A DNA stretch of 64,000 bases from Limnanthes douglasii subsp. nivea (taxonomy: Eukaryota; Streptophyta; Magnoliopsida; Brassicales; Limnanthaceae). Where the stretch lies: positions 349,567,081 through 349,631,080 of the forward strand of contig JAUPFV010000001.1 in the NCBI GenBank assembly GCA_036936605.1, given 5' to 3'. The position numbers and the translations under genes were made by a program. Below the pieces are notes generated by a model that saw only the letters and a list, made by a program, of their open reading frames with translations, was not told the origin of the DNA and made no database searches. Positions 21,984 through 32,000 of the stretch are shown in pieces (the first letter of the stretch is position 1; every line of letters starts with the position of its first letter).

Positions 21984-22550
21984 TTGTGTATGTTAAGTTT
22001 TGTATGACTTCAAATGGATTACCTTTGAATGCCTTTGATATGTTAAGTTTTGTATGCATATTAATTGATTACCTTCATATGTCTTTGATATGATAAGTTT
22101 TGTATGCCTTCGAATGGATTACCTTCGAATGGCTTTGATATGTTAAGTTTTGTTTGCCTTCGAATGATTACCTTCGAATGGCTTGTGTATGTTAATTTTT
22201 ATATGCCTTAGAATAGATTACCTTCAAATGGCTTTGATATGTTAGTTTTTGTATGCATTCGTATGGATTACCTTTGAATGGATTGTATATGTTAAGTTTT
22301 GTATGCCTTCAAATAGATTACCTCTGAATGGCTTTGGTATGTTAAATTTTGTATGCCTTTGAATGGATTACCTTCGAATGACTTTGGTATGTTAAATTTT
22401 GTATGCCTTCGAATGGATTACCTTCAAATAACTTTGGTATGTTAATATTTTGTATGCCTTTGAATGGATGAATGTCTTGTACGTGTCAAATTTTATATTC
22501 CTCCGAATAGATTACCTTTCAATGTCTTATGTATTAAATTTGTTTCCTTC
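21984..22550 (+). repeat. About 50-bp tandem array, roughly 11 units
   Basis: The phrase TATGTTAAGTTTTGTATGCC recurs near 21989, 22039, 22089, 22139, 22188, 22238, 22287, 22337, 22387 and 22437, with two eroded units after. Each unit also holds two copies of 'CCTTCGAATGGATTA'-like sequence, so it has an internal half-repeat. It sits between pol and the aORF. Tat-lineage elements are known to carry such tandem arrays in this position. Confidence 0.9.
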
Positions 22551-22632
22551 GAGTAAAATGGATAAAGAATGAAAATAAAAAGATTCAAAGAAGTAAATTA
22601 AATTTGTTGAAATGAGTAGCAATTACAAAATG

Positions 22633-22755
22633 CCTTAGGAAACCCAAAGACTTGATAAAACCCAAGTAGAAAAACAACAAAAATAGTTTTGGCATTACCA
22701 AAGACTTACACAAATTTCTGACCGGTTATCACAGAATGCCTTGTATAGAACAAGG
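22633..22755. other. Three hairpins downstream of aORF of element A
   Basis: Three short inverted repeats lie 28-150 bp beyond the aORF stop: CCTTAGGAAACCCAAAG-type at 22633-22649 (weak), TTTGG-CATTA-CCAAA at 22687-22701, and CCTTGT-ATAGA-ACAAGG at 22739-22755. Each is followed by GACTT, as at 19361. Stem sequences differ from B and C while pairing is kept. Confidence 0.6.
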
Positions 22756-22782
22756 ACTTGCATAATACCAAAAAAATTAAAA

Positions 22783-25535
22783 CTATTGACCTTTGGGCTC
22801 ATTCCCATCAGTTTCTTCCTCCTCTACTTCTTCTGAACTCGCACTTCTGGAGGCCCTTTCACTGTTGTCATCTGAACCATTATTGGCTAAGTCTTTAAAA
22901 ATCCATAGTTGATCAGTTATGGGCATATCTGGGGGCAACAGGTTATCTGAGACCAGTCCCCACAAAGATCCAAGAACCAAGATAGAGAATTTATTATGAA
23001 ATTCCAACATCATATCTGACTTGATTGAGACATCATGTTTGTTAAGAGAATCTAAAACCACATCGGCATATGCATCCATCGCGTCATCCGCATCTTGTTT
23101 GCATGTCGCTTTAAGAGAAGATAATTCATGTTTTTATTTATTAACAAGAGTCTTTTGATTGTTTTTCTCTCCCAAGTAACATTTAATGGTTCCCTTTTTA
23201 GTAGCTTGTTGATTCTTCGGTGAACTGATATCCCCATAGCTAGATGCCAGCAACGTTTTATAGATAACCTTTGCTCTGGCCACTTATATTGTGAGTGATT
23301 TGACTTTCTCAGATGCACGGTTAGCCCTAGCCTTTTCCTTTTCAAGGGAGGCCTTCTGCTTTTTATTTTCCTCTTGAAGAGAAGCAATAGCTCCTCTATG
23401 GATCTTACTTCCCTTCCTAGCTCGATAATGGGCTTCACATAACCCAACATTGAATATTCCAACATATTAGTTTCATTTGAAAACTCAAAGGTTACATCAT
23501 CGAACACCACATTGGTGGCATTGCTTGTAGATTATTGGAAATCTTTCTCAAATGTCTCGAAATCATCCTTCAGTGTCCTCTATTGGGTCTTCTATAGTGG
23601 TTTGGCCATCAAATGTGGGAAGAAGTAGAAAGGCTGCTTCAGATACTGTAATGTGGGGGATGAATAGAAGGCTTGGTAGGGGGAATTGTTGGAGGTATGA
23701 TATTCAAACGTAATACGATCTCCGAATTAGTCAAGGTTTTTTTCTTTTCCTTCTTTCTTTTGTCACTGCCATGTTTTCTTTTCTTATGTGTCTTATTCTT
23801 TGTAGGCATATTGTCTCCTTCAATAGTAGCAGCGACCGTAACAAGAAAGGTCTCGTCAATTTCATTCAGTTTCTCCTTGGTTCCTGAATCTACAAAGACT
23901 TTTGAGGTACCTTCCTTTCTTTTCTTCTCCTTTTTGTTAAGATGGCTGGAAGGTCTATTCCTTTTAGGGAGATATAGCTTGTATTCAACCGCTTTATTCC
24001 TTTTTAGAATAATAGAAGACCGGAAAGGATTAGAAAACTACTCTCATGTCAACTCACGATCGGGGTTAGGCATCGAGAGGTGACTTCTAACGAAGTTGAC
24101 GAAAATAAAGCACTGATGACAATCGTTAGACCACTTCGCTTTTGCCCACTAATCAGCTTCTTGAAAGTGACTTTTGCATCGGCCAGGTGGTGTATGTAGA
24201 GCTTTGAAATGGCTGGTAAATAAGAAAAATTAGAGTCACGTGATAAAAATATTTAAAGAAAATAGAGAGGGTCAAAAACAATTTCGAACGTATCTACCTA
24301 TGTTGTTCCATAATTTAGTAAGCCGACTCGGATTACCATGGGAGGTGATTTTCTTGTCATTCTCACACCAACCAATGATAAAGAGAGATTTTATCTTCTA
24401 GATTTTATCTTACTCTAGCGAATCATTCACCACATTATAATCATTCCCCATGTTGAAGTAGTAAAATGGGATTTGAGTGTTGAGAAACAACCCTTAAATA
24501 TCAGCCATTTGCTCCATCAACATCGAATTTTTTGATAGCATGGATGGTATGATATAAGCCGTTAATATAAACAAGGAATTTGGACTATAATGGCTCGGAT
24601 ATAATCCTAGTAGGCTACAATATGACGCAATCTGAGGGTTCAAGGGGAATTGGAAGCCCTAATTAAGAAGATCTGTATAAACCACTAACTCCCTCAGTGC
24701 AGCTCATCGGAGTATCTCCAAGTTAGGGAAGCCTAACGTTGACTTCTTCAAGGAACCCTATTTGGCCCGAATAGGCTCTAACTCCAAATCATAGAAGTAA
24801 ACGTAAGGAATTTTATCAAGAGTCAAAGGGTATTTGGAGCTTACCTTTGCAAAGTTAGGTCTGATGCGTCTGAATAAAAAGGATGGAAGCGCTACAGATT
24901 ATGTTTTAAGGGTCCACCTTTGTTCCATTACCCTCATACCCAATCCTGAAGGTTCAAGGGGTTGAGTTCTAAGATTATCCTCTTGATTTTTGGTCGAGGA
25001 GGAGTTTCCTTAGGTTGAGATAACTCAGTTGCTAGTGTTGCATAATTTTCTTCCGTATTCGTATTTCGTAGAAGATCATTGTGAGAGTTGTAAGGTTTTC
25101 TTCTCAATTTGGTTTCTGTGTGAAAGGATTGTTGGAAGTTGTTTGTTGCACGTATGGACTTTTCTCCCCATACTATCTAGCTTTGTTTTTCGGTTGTCTT
25201 CTTATTCTGCATGCAGTGTTCTCTTCAGAATACGAACCCGTGACTTTAAAGGTATATGGAATCTGACGGCTAGTGGCCTCTTGAGATTGAGATGGTTTAA
25301 GTGGTTTAGGTGGATGACTTGGTAAGGTGACCCACTGAGAAGTTGAGGAAGGTTCAGAAGGAATGTTATGTCTATTTTAAGGATAGAACCGTCCATAATC
25401 GATAGATAGAGTTAGAACGACAGTACAACAAGATACATGTAACCCAACAGGAGCCCTTGTCTTTTTCTTTTCTTTGTCTAGTTTATACAAATTTAACCAA
25501 CCACCTTCGGCTAGTTCGTTTTTGGTAGTGAACAT
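22783..25535 (-). pseudogene. Antisense ORF (aORF) of element A, full length but broken
   Basis: Start ATG 25535 reads MFTTKNELAEGGWLNLYKLD, aligned with MFTARNAVVKGGWLNLSELE of element C. The Transposase_28-like domain occupies about 24830-24310 (GFQFPLNPQIASY, YYFNMGNDYNVVNDSLE). Then come an 85-nt intron (24297-24213), exon 2 (WAKAKWSNDCHQCF..NFVRSHL in a shifted frame), and a C-terminal coiled coil ending MDAYADVVLDSLN...NEPKGQ at 22783. Stops and frameshifts are frequent. The left end of the 20.9-kb duplication (25139) lies inside it, so the second copy keeps only its N-terminus. Confidence 0.7.
24213..24297 (-). other. Intron in aORF of element A
   Basis: Donor AACATAG/GTAGATACG, acceptor TTATTTACCAG/CCATTTC on the minus strand; 85 nt, phase 1. 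Its position corresponds exactly to the introns at 20994-20910 and 29370-29448. Confidence 0.7.
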
Positions 25536-26055
25536 GTAAACACCAAGATGACACCAGAAAAATAATTCACAGTGATTGAAGTTATTGAGGGAAAGAAAAG
25601 ATCGTGTGTGGTAAATTGAGTATCAACCGTGAAGAACTATTTCTCTATTTAGAGTATAGATTTTCTTTATCTAAAAATCCCTAGAGTAAGTAAATAGAAA
25701 AGAAACTTATATAGAAACTATAAAAAAATACTTTTGAATATACTACCTAAGGAAATAGAAACACTAATGATGGATACGAAACTCTATACTAATGGAAACA
25801 ATTTTTATTTGATTGGTTTATCTCACCTAGTGTAAAATAAATTCGCGACACCAATCAAAAAGTGACACGTGTCATGAAAAATAACTGGTTAAAAACCATG
25901 ACTTTTGGATAGTAATCGTCTTCGAACTACACCATCGAATGTGGTTCGAATAAGTTCTCTGCCAGGTTTAAAAATACTAGAAAGTCAGATTTGAAGGAAC
26001 GAATCAATTCGATTCAGGTATATATATATCGGTTACCCCTTCCAAAATGTCTTTT
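25536..26055 (-). promoter_or_regulatory. aORF upstream region of element A with ACGT palindrome
   Basis: No gene in this 520-bp AT-rich stretch. It lies between the aORF start and the 3' LTR. A perfect 12-bp palindrome TGACACGTGTCA sits at 25863-25874 and contains a G-box (CACGTG), a common plant bZIP/bHLH site. TATA-like AATCTATACTCTAAATAG is at about 25655-25672. A promoter role is inferred. Confidence 0.4.
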
Positions 26056-26075
26056 AGAGGGTTAAGGGGGTTAGG
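26056..26075 (+). other. Polypurine tract of element A
   Basis: GAGGGTTAAGGGGGTTAGG directly precedes the TGATGGG start of the 3' LTR, as expected of the plus-strand primer. Confidence 0.75.
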
Positions 26076-26479
26076 TGATGGGATCAAATATATTTGAGTG
26101 AGGTAGCAGTGATAGGGTCAGATTTTTTTGAGGGGTCAATTTAGACCTAAGATAAATGATATACTTACAATGTTCTTTTACATTTGACTCAGCTGTGTGT
26201 TTGCTATATCTTTACTTATTAGAAAATATATAATTAATAATGGTTAATGGGATTTTTTTGGTCTATGGATTTGACCCATGTTCATGACCCGACCCGATTG
26301 GCTAATTAACTCCAAAATAGTTTATAAAGGCTCTGAAGAACATCATTTAAAAGGGTTGAGACTTTATCTCTTTAAACATTAAATATAGCAGCTCAATTAT
26401 CTCTCTATAATCTATCTCACACTCATTATATCATCATAAAATTACCTAGATATCATTTATACTAATTTAAACCATATCA
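26076..26479 (+). mobile_element. 3' LTR of Tat element A
   Basis: 404 bp, TGATGGGATCAAA...CATATCA, matching 7787-8190 along its length; TATAAA at 26323-26328. Sequence diverges from the 5' copy immediately after CATAT, where the 5' copy goes into its primer site. Confidence 0.85.
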
Positions 26480-27181
26480 ATAATAAGTAGGATTTAAGTC
26501 ATGATTTTTCAAGTTATTCTGTTTTAGGTCACAAATTTTTTAGAGCGAATATGTGTGTCTGGGCTTATCATTTGTTTATAGAGACGGTTAAACAAGATAT
26601 AAGACCCAGATACTAGACGTGTCAGTTGCTGTTAACGAATTTAAACTTAAAGATATGCATGAAGAAGCTAAAAGAATAAAAAAAAATGATGAAAAAAATT
26701 GAATGCAATAGTAAATATAATTATAGGTTTACAAAGCTTTTATTATTTAGTTTTCCATTGATGAAAAAAATTATGAATTGTTGATTGCGAATGACGAAAA
26801 AATATAAACTTGACTCGCAAATCGTGAATATTAAGGAATTATGAATATTATTTTCACATGAATGTGAATTGTGAATCATGAAGAAAACCAATAGAGGTTA
26901 AATTTAAAAATGTTTTTTCCCAAAATACGAATTGTAAATCAAAAGTGAATGTGAATTTTAAAACAAGGGTTAAAGGAGGTGCAAAATGTGAATTAAGGGT
27001 AAACAAAATCATTAATGCAAATCGATGGTAAATGCGAATTGTGAAACAAATATTAAGGAATTAAAAAAATATGAAATGTGAATTAAAGATAAAAAAAATT
27101 CATAAATTCAAGTTGCGGATTAAGAGTAAATGTGAATTGCAAAACAATGGTTAGACGAAGTAAAAAATGTGCATTAAGGGT
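26480..27181. other. AT-rich unassigned stretch with loose TGTGAATT repeats
   Basis: No ORF or element boundary recognised. From about 26640 to 27180 the words 'tgtgaatt', 'gcgaattgtgaa' and 'ggtaaatg' recur irregularly at about 20-60 bp, looking like an eroded tandem repeat. It separates element A's 3' LTR from element C's 3' LTR. Confidence 0.4.
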
Positions 27182-27549
27182 TGGTGTGGATTATTTTTTA
27201 CCGAGGGTAATTTTGTCAGGTGTTTTATGGTGTTTCAAAGGTATTTAATGTTTGGGTGTTTTATAGTAAGAGATTTGAGTTGTATTAAATGTTCATTACC
27301 CTCATTAATGAAAGTGGTTAGGTATTTATACCCTTAATCATGGGCCACATGGGCTTTCGGGTCAAACTTATGAAACCGGGTCGACTTCAAAAACCCATTA
27401 GTTTATTAAGAAGATTAGGAATTAGCTTAGTCAAAAGGTGATTAGCTTTTAATACTTTTGTCCAGTTCGGATGGTTCAGTGGGTGGTTTTTGTCTGAATT
27501 GCCCATGTCCGATTTCTACAATGAGTGGTAAAAATTTCCAGACTCATCA
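27182..27549 (-). mobile_element. 3' LTR of Tat element C (minus strand)
   Basis: Reverse complement of a B-family LTR: on the minus strand it begins TGATGAGTCTGG, holds TATAAATA (27330-27323) and ends CCACACCA. It is 368 bp against 378 bp for B. A purine-rich tract lies just inside at its start. The matching 5' LTR is not in the window. Confidence 0.8.
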
Positions 27550-27569
27550 GTAGCCCCTTTTTTAGGTTT
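27550..27569 (-). other. Polypurine tract of element C
   Basis: Minus-strand AACCTAAAAAAGGGGCTAC abuts the LTR start TGATGAG, fixing the element's orientation. Confidence 0.65.
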
Positions 27570-27988
27570 TGTTCGAAGGCCTTTGGCAAGACCTAAAAAT
27601 CGCTTTTGGGAACTTGTGACATTCTCCAGATGGATTTAGTATTTAGTAAAGGACTTATCCGGACTGAAAAACTCTTCAGAAGTTCAAAGGTTTTACCATA
27701 GATCGTGGGACACATGTCACCTTATTATTTGCCTCACCAGCCGTTTTTCTCCTAGAACGGCGCTCCCACTAATCCCAAAAAGTAACCTATTTATTTAATG
27801 TCTGTGACGTCAGCGCCGTCTTCAATCATTACTTTCATATCTTCATATTCTCCTAGGTTTCTGGGTATCTTTTTGTCTCTTTAGTATAAATTACCTCATT
27901 TTTCACTGTTTTACCATCTTCATTACTCTTTCATTCCTTTACTTCAAAACTTTTATCTCTATTCTCAAAATCCTTCTGATGTAAGTTT
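27570..27988 (+). promoter_or_regulatory. Candidate promoter of element C's aORF
   Basis: No coding sequence. It holds a perfect bZIP-type palindrome TGACGTCA at 27805-27812 and TATAAATT at 27885-27892, followed by a pyrimidine-rich leader to ATG 27989 (104 bp from TATA). This spacing suits a plant polymerase II promoter directed away from the LTR. Activity is inferred. Confidence 0.5.
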
Positions 27989-30966
27989 ATGTTTACAGCA
28001 AGAAACGCAGTTGTAAAAGGTGGGTGGCTTAATCTTTCGGAGTTAGAGAAAGCACAAAGAGTCGAGCGAGAAAGGCGCATTGCTGCAGGTCTTCTAGTTT
28101 CTCCAATCGACAAGTCTGAAACACCAAACTCAGAGCCTGATCGAGGTTCATCTTCTGCTCGAAGTTCCAAACCCATAAGGTTATTTCAACCAAGTCTTTC
28201 ACCCATCGTCTCAGGCTCATCGGTTCAGGAGTCACAACCCACTGTCGAACGGGAGAAAGCTGTTACAAGCACAAAGAGACCCTCTCTGTTTATAGCCATG
28301 GGATTAGATGCTGATAATTCCCCAGAAAAGCTAACGCTTCGACGAAGAGGCCGCTTAGTAAAAGGCCAGGCTGTTGCTCCACAGTCTAAGTATCCGAAAT
28401 CAGGGCCCTCTAAGTCTGGGGCCAAGGACAAATCTATAGGGTCAGAGGCACCCATCAAAGTTCCTAAGGACAAATCGTATGGTCCGGAGGCTACCGGAAC
28501 AAGCCTTCGAAATGAACCCTACAGATTTGAGCCCTAGCCGGACACGAGACCACAAAGGGAAAACGATGCTCACCAATCCGGACAGCTTACTGAACCAACT
28601 ACCAGCACTCATCCGCCAAACACAACTGACAATCCTTCCATGGAGATGGAAGATGTGATGGAGGACAGTGTTGAAGAAGCCCCTTTTGAGACTGATGTCT
28701 CCGGGCAGACGGGGGAGGCTGCCATTGTCAAGAAAAGCAAGGGTAAAGAGAAGTTGTTTTTAAAACATCCGGACCTGTCGGAGTCCCTTGAAGGTAGAGT
28801 GGGACCTTGCTTCCACTAGGTGAGCGTAAAGTATCTGCTAGCCATGGAGAACATTAACTACGCCTTCATTCATACTGCTGAATTAGGCCGGATCCGGACG
28901 AAGTGGGGGATCCCAGAATCTGTTAAAGTGAGGATACGGGTCGATCCGGAGACGCCAATGGACTGCAAGCTAAGTGAGATATTTTTCTACACAGAGTTGT
29001 TTAATTGGGGGCTTAGATTTCCCTTGGACCCAGAGATCATCAGATATTTCTATCTGATAAAGCTCTGTCCAAGCCAATTGAGTCCCAATGCTTGGTACAC
29101 TCTCATGACCTGCATCAGGGCCTCTAGGCTCTTTGGAATCCCGCTTCCGATGGAGCAGTTTTCTGCTGTGGCCAGCCTTTGCAAGAGTCACATCATCCCC
29201 TTCTACCATTTCAATATGGGTGACAATTATAAAGTGGTGGATGATCTGCTCGAATCGGAGAAAAATTGGAAGACCCAATTCTTGTTCATTAGTGGAGCTT
29301 GGGAAAATGAGAAGAAGATTAAGGCTGGTGATAACCCAAGCATGCTTACCAGTAGATGGAAAAGCACAGGTTAATATTTCATCATGTTTGTTTTTATTTC
29401 CTTATAAAAAGTTTGTTTACTTAAATGCTCTTCTTTTTCTTTGGGTAGTGCTGCCGAAGGAGTTCTCCGACTACTTGGAGGAGGGGCGGACTACTTGTGC
29501 CAAGCTGAATGTTGGGCTGCTGACAAATGGGGAAATCGCTTCCACAATTGTTTTACTGCCGGCAACCTGGTGAGATCCCAACTCTGGAACACAACCGGCC
29601 AGAGAGACTTATCTTGGGAGGATTTACCACATCGCCTCCGGGTGTCATTCTACAGAGGACAGATGAGAAGGATGGGAAGTTGGCCTTACCGGGCAGAGCT
29701 AGAGCCCCAAGTAAAATGAAGGGCAAGAAAGGAAAGAAAAAAGCCAGATATAGCTGAGGTCACCAAAGGTGGTGCTGAAGAGATTGTCCCAGCAAACCAC
29801 GAGGTGCAGGACAAATGAGGAATTGATGCTGCTCTGCTTCAAGTGGTGGAAAATGAGAGTACCAAAGAGGCAGTTGGACTTCCAAAACCCTCAAAGGCTC
29901 CCAAAAAAGACCGAAAACGGGGAGCAGATGGTGGAGATAGGGAAGCCAAGAAGAAGAAAGTCTCCAAGGGAGATGAAGTAGTTTTCCGGCCTCTGGAGTC
30001 TCTTCCTCCGGTTGACCCAACAGACCCAACACAAGCAGAGAAAATCCCAAGTGACTTTCACACCGGAGAGGGTGTCGGAGGGGATATTAACATTGATGGA
30101 GTAGAAATCAGTGGTCTTCAAGGGATTGGCCTTTACTTTGAAAACCTTGAGAAGGACGACTTTGCTGGCCCTTACCTCCCTCCAAGCTCTTCGAACATCG
30201 TCACTTTCAACGGTAAATATTTTTTTGTTTCAGGAGAGAATGACATGGTGACCCACTCCTTGTTGAGAAATATTCAACCGGTGCTCAACTTGGAAAGATA
30301 AGTGAGAAATAAATAAACCCTCATCAACACACTCAACTCAGATAAGAGAGCTTGTCTAACGACCTCCTTAACGCCAACCAGAATGTTGAGGCATTAAGGA
30401 GAGAGATCGAGGAGTTGAAGAAGGGGAAAGAAGATTTGGCCACCAAGCTGGCCACTTCGTATGGGGTTAACAAGGAACTCCAATCTAAGTGTTCTGGCTT
30501 GGAGAAGAATCTCTCCACTTCAAAAGAGGAGGTGAAGGCCAGAGACAATGTCATCCAGACCCTAACCAATGACAAAATTTCGCTCAAAGATATTGTGTCT
30601 AGAGTTAACCAGGAGAAAGATAATTTGATCAAGGAGCAGGAAAAGACAATCCAAGCCAGAATCGATACATACACCAACAAGGTGATAGATTCCCAAGAGG
30701 AAAGGTATGTTGAAGTCAAATCAGACATGGTCTTGCTCTTTCATCAAAAAATTCCGAAGAGGACACTAGGAGATTTATGGCAATTTGTGGAATACGAAGA
30801 CCTTCCTCACCATACTATGGCTGATGGTGATAAGCACTGCTACTCCAGTGGTTGGGATGATACTACTGATGAAGATAAAGGGACCAGAGAGAGCCTTAAC
30901 GAGGAACCTAAAGACCCTAAGAAGAAGCCAGATGAGGCTGGACCATTTAAGGAAGCTCAACCTTGA
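27989..30966 (+). pseudogene. Antisense ORF (aORF) of element C, copy 1
   Basis: Opposite to the element's pol. Start MFTARNAVVKGGWLNLSELE; the N-terminal basic/serine-rich part runs to a TAG at 28535-28537. The same frame resumes with a second TAG at 28817-28819 and then the Transposase_28-like domain (ETPMDCKLSEIFFYTELFNW, PSQLSPNAWYTLMTCIRASR, NMGDNYKVVDDLLESEKNW) to 29369. Intron 29370-29448. Exon 2: VLPKEFSDYLEEGRTT, then a frameshift near 29510 into WAADKWGNRFHNCFTAGNLV, a lysine-rich part, LEKDDFAGPYLPPSSS, and a coiled coil from 30352 ending at 30966. Decayed by two stops and at least three frameshifts. Product function unknown. Confidence 0.75.
29370..29448 (+). other. Intron in aORF of element C, copy 1
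   Basis: Donor AGCACAG/GTTAATATTTC, acceptor CTTTGGGTAG/TGCTGCCGAAG; 79 nt, T-rich, phase 1. The joined exons give ...KST-VLPKEF, matching element B across its own intron. Confidence 0.75.
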
Positions 30967-31490
30967 AGTTTTAACTATCTTTTTATTTTCCTTTAATTTT
31001 TGTGTTTGACTAAATTCCTTGGATGGCCAAGGCATTTTTGTAACCGTGTCCGGCTCTTTTCCGAATACACCTTTTCTTTTAAAACTTCAAAGTCCTTGGA
31101 TGGCCAAGGCACTTTACATATTTTAATATCACTCCCCGGTGCTAGTCGGGCAATTTTATCTTACACAATTCTTGCATCGTCTTATAGTTACCCAATTTCG
31201 ATGGCTAATGTTTAAATAGCCCTTAGTTATTTTATAAGTATTTTGATGTGAGAGTGTTTAAATTCTCGGATGACAAATGTTTAAATGGTCATTATTCTAC
31301 CAAATCAATCCGGTCTGTCAGTGATACTTTAAAAAAATTTCAAAGAAGCTACCAATCGAAACACTCCAAATTTTTCAAGAAAGCATCGAATTTCATTAAA
31401 AAGCCCGGAGGTAGGAAAGAGTATGCCCCCTAATATTTACATGGACTTTAAACAAGTAAATATTTACATAATTTTCATTCTAGATACAAC
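30967..31490. other. Spacer between aORF and pol of element C
   Basis: No gene. Two identical hairpins CCTTGG-ATGG-CCAAGG lie at 31017-31032 and 31094-31109, just past the aORF stop. The minus strand carries TAAATATTAGGGGGCATAC at about 31443-31424, the block seen after pol in element B. The short ORFs at 31000-31433 are not conserved. Confidence 0.65.
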
Positions 31491-32000
31491 CGGAGGTGTT
31501 CAATGTTCCAGGGGTGATTCAAGATCCTTCCATCTTTATCTTGAAGCCTATATGTCCCATGCTTAAGCTTTTCACTGACCACATAGGGTCCTTTCCAAGT
31601 TGGAGCTAGCTTGCCGAACTGCTTCTCCTATGTAGGAAGACTTTTCTCAACACTTTGTCCCCTGGTTGAAAATCCCTCCTTCTGACTTTAGAAGCAAACC
31701 TGCTTCTCATCAAACCCTGATAGTGTGTGGCTCTGAGATGAGCCTTAACCCTTTTTTTCTTCTATCAGGTCAAGTTGACTTCTGACTGCCACTTCATTAT
31801 CCTGTTCAGAAAAATTGTGGACTCTGAATGAAGGAAGAATTGCTTCTATAGGAGCTATCGCATCCATACCATATACCAAGGAAAATGGGGATTCCTGTGT
31901 AGCAGCCCTAGGAGTAGTCCGGTAGGCCCATAGTACTTCTTGTAGATAACTTGGCCACTTTCCAGCAGCCCTTTCTAAATTCTTCTTGAAGAAGAATAAT
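31490..32000 (-). pseudogene. Tat integrase C-terminal fragment of element C
   Basis: Reads KKNLERAAGKWPSYLQEVLW, AYRTTPRAATQESPFSLVYG, MDAIAPIEAILPSFRVHNFS, then in a shifted frame HYQGLMRSRFASK and RRDFQPGDKVLRKV. It closely resembles element B's integrase end. Upstream pol is absent: at about 32000 the sequence passes, on the same strand, into an aORF of another family, giving a fused ORF (32219-31908). The joint is illegitimate rather than a normal element end. Confidence 0.8.

Larger units (their letters stand above)
7787..26479 (+). mobile_element. Composite Tat-type Ty3/gypsy element A, split by element B
   Basis: Two direct repeats of identical length, 7787-8190 and 26076-26479 (404 bp each, about 85% alike by eye), bracket the region. 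The left one is followed by a primer site and gag-pol that stops inside integrase at 12902. The right one is preceded by a polypurine tract, an antisense ORF and a tandem array, the usual 3' part of a Tat element. Element B (12903 to about 21845) sits between. I infer one parent element with a nested insertion and a later deletion that removed B's 3' end and A's integrase end. Clear target site duplications were not found. Confidence 0.65.

Noticed and set aside
21846..22550. 3' LTR of element B
   Set aside because: I compared this stretch with 12903-13280 and found no shared blocks; it is post-pol spacer and tandem repeat.
26640..27180. CRISPR-like or regular repeat array from recurring 'tgtgaatt'
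   Set aside because: Spacing is irregular, repeats are short and degenerate, and the context is plant retrotransposon DNA.
28817..28824. Second intron donor (CACTAG/GTGAGC) in the aORF
   Set aside because: Element B shows uninterrupted coding homology across this site (CFKNVTVKYL against CFH-stop-VSVKYL), so it is a point-mutation stop, not a splice site.
28820..29374. Transposase-like domain as evidence of a DNA transposon
   Set aside because: The Pfam name contains 'transposon' but the domain sits in an antisense ORF between Tat pol and LTR in several families here; no terminal inverted repeats or catalytic DDE residues were seen.
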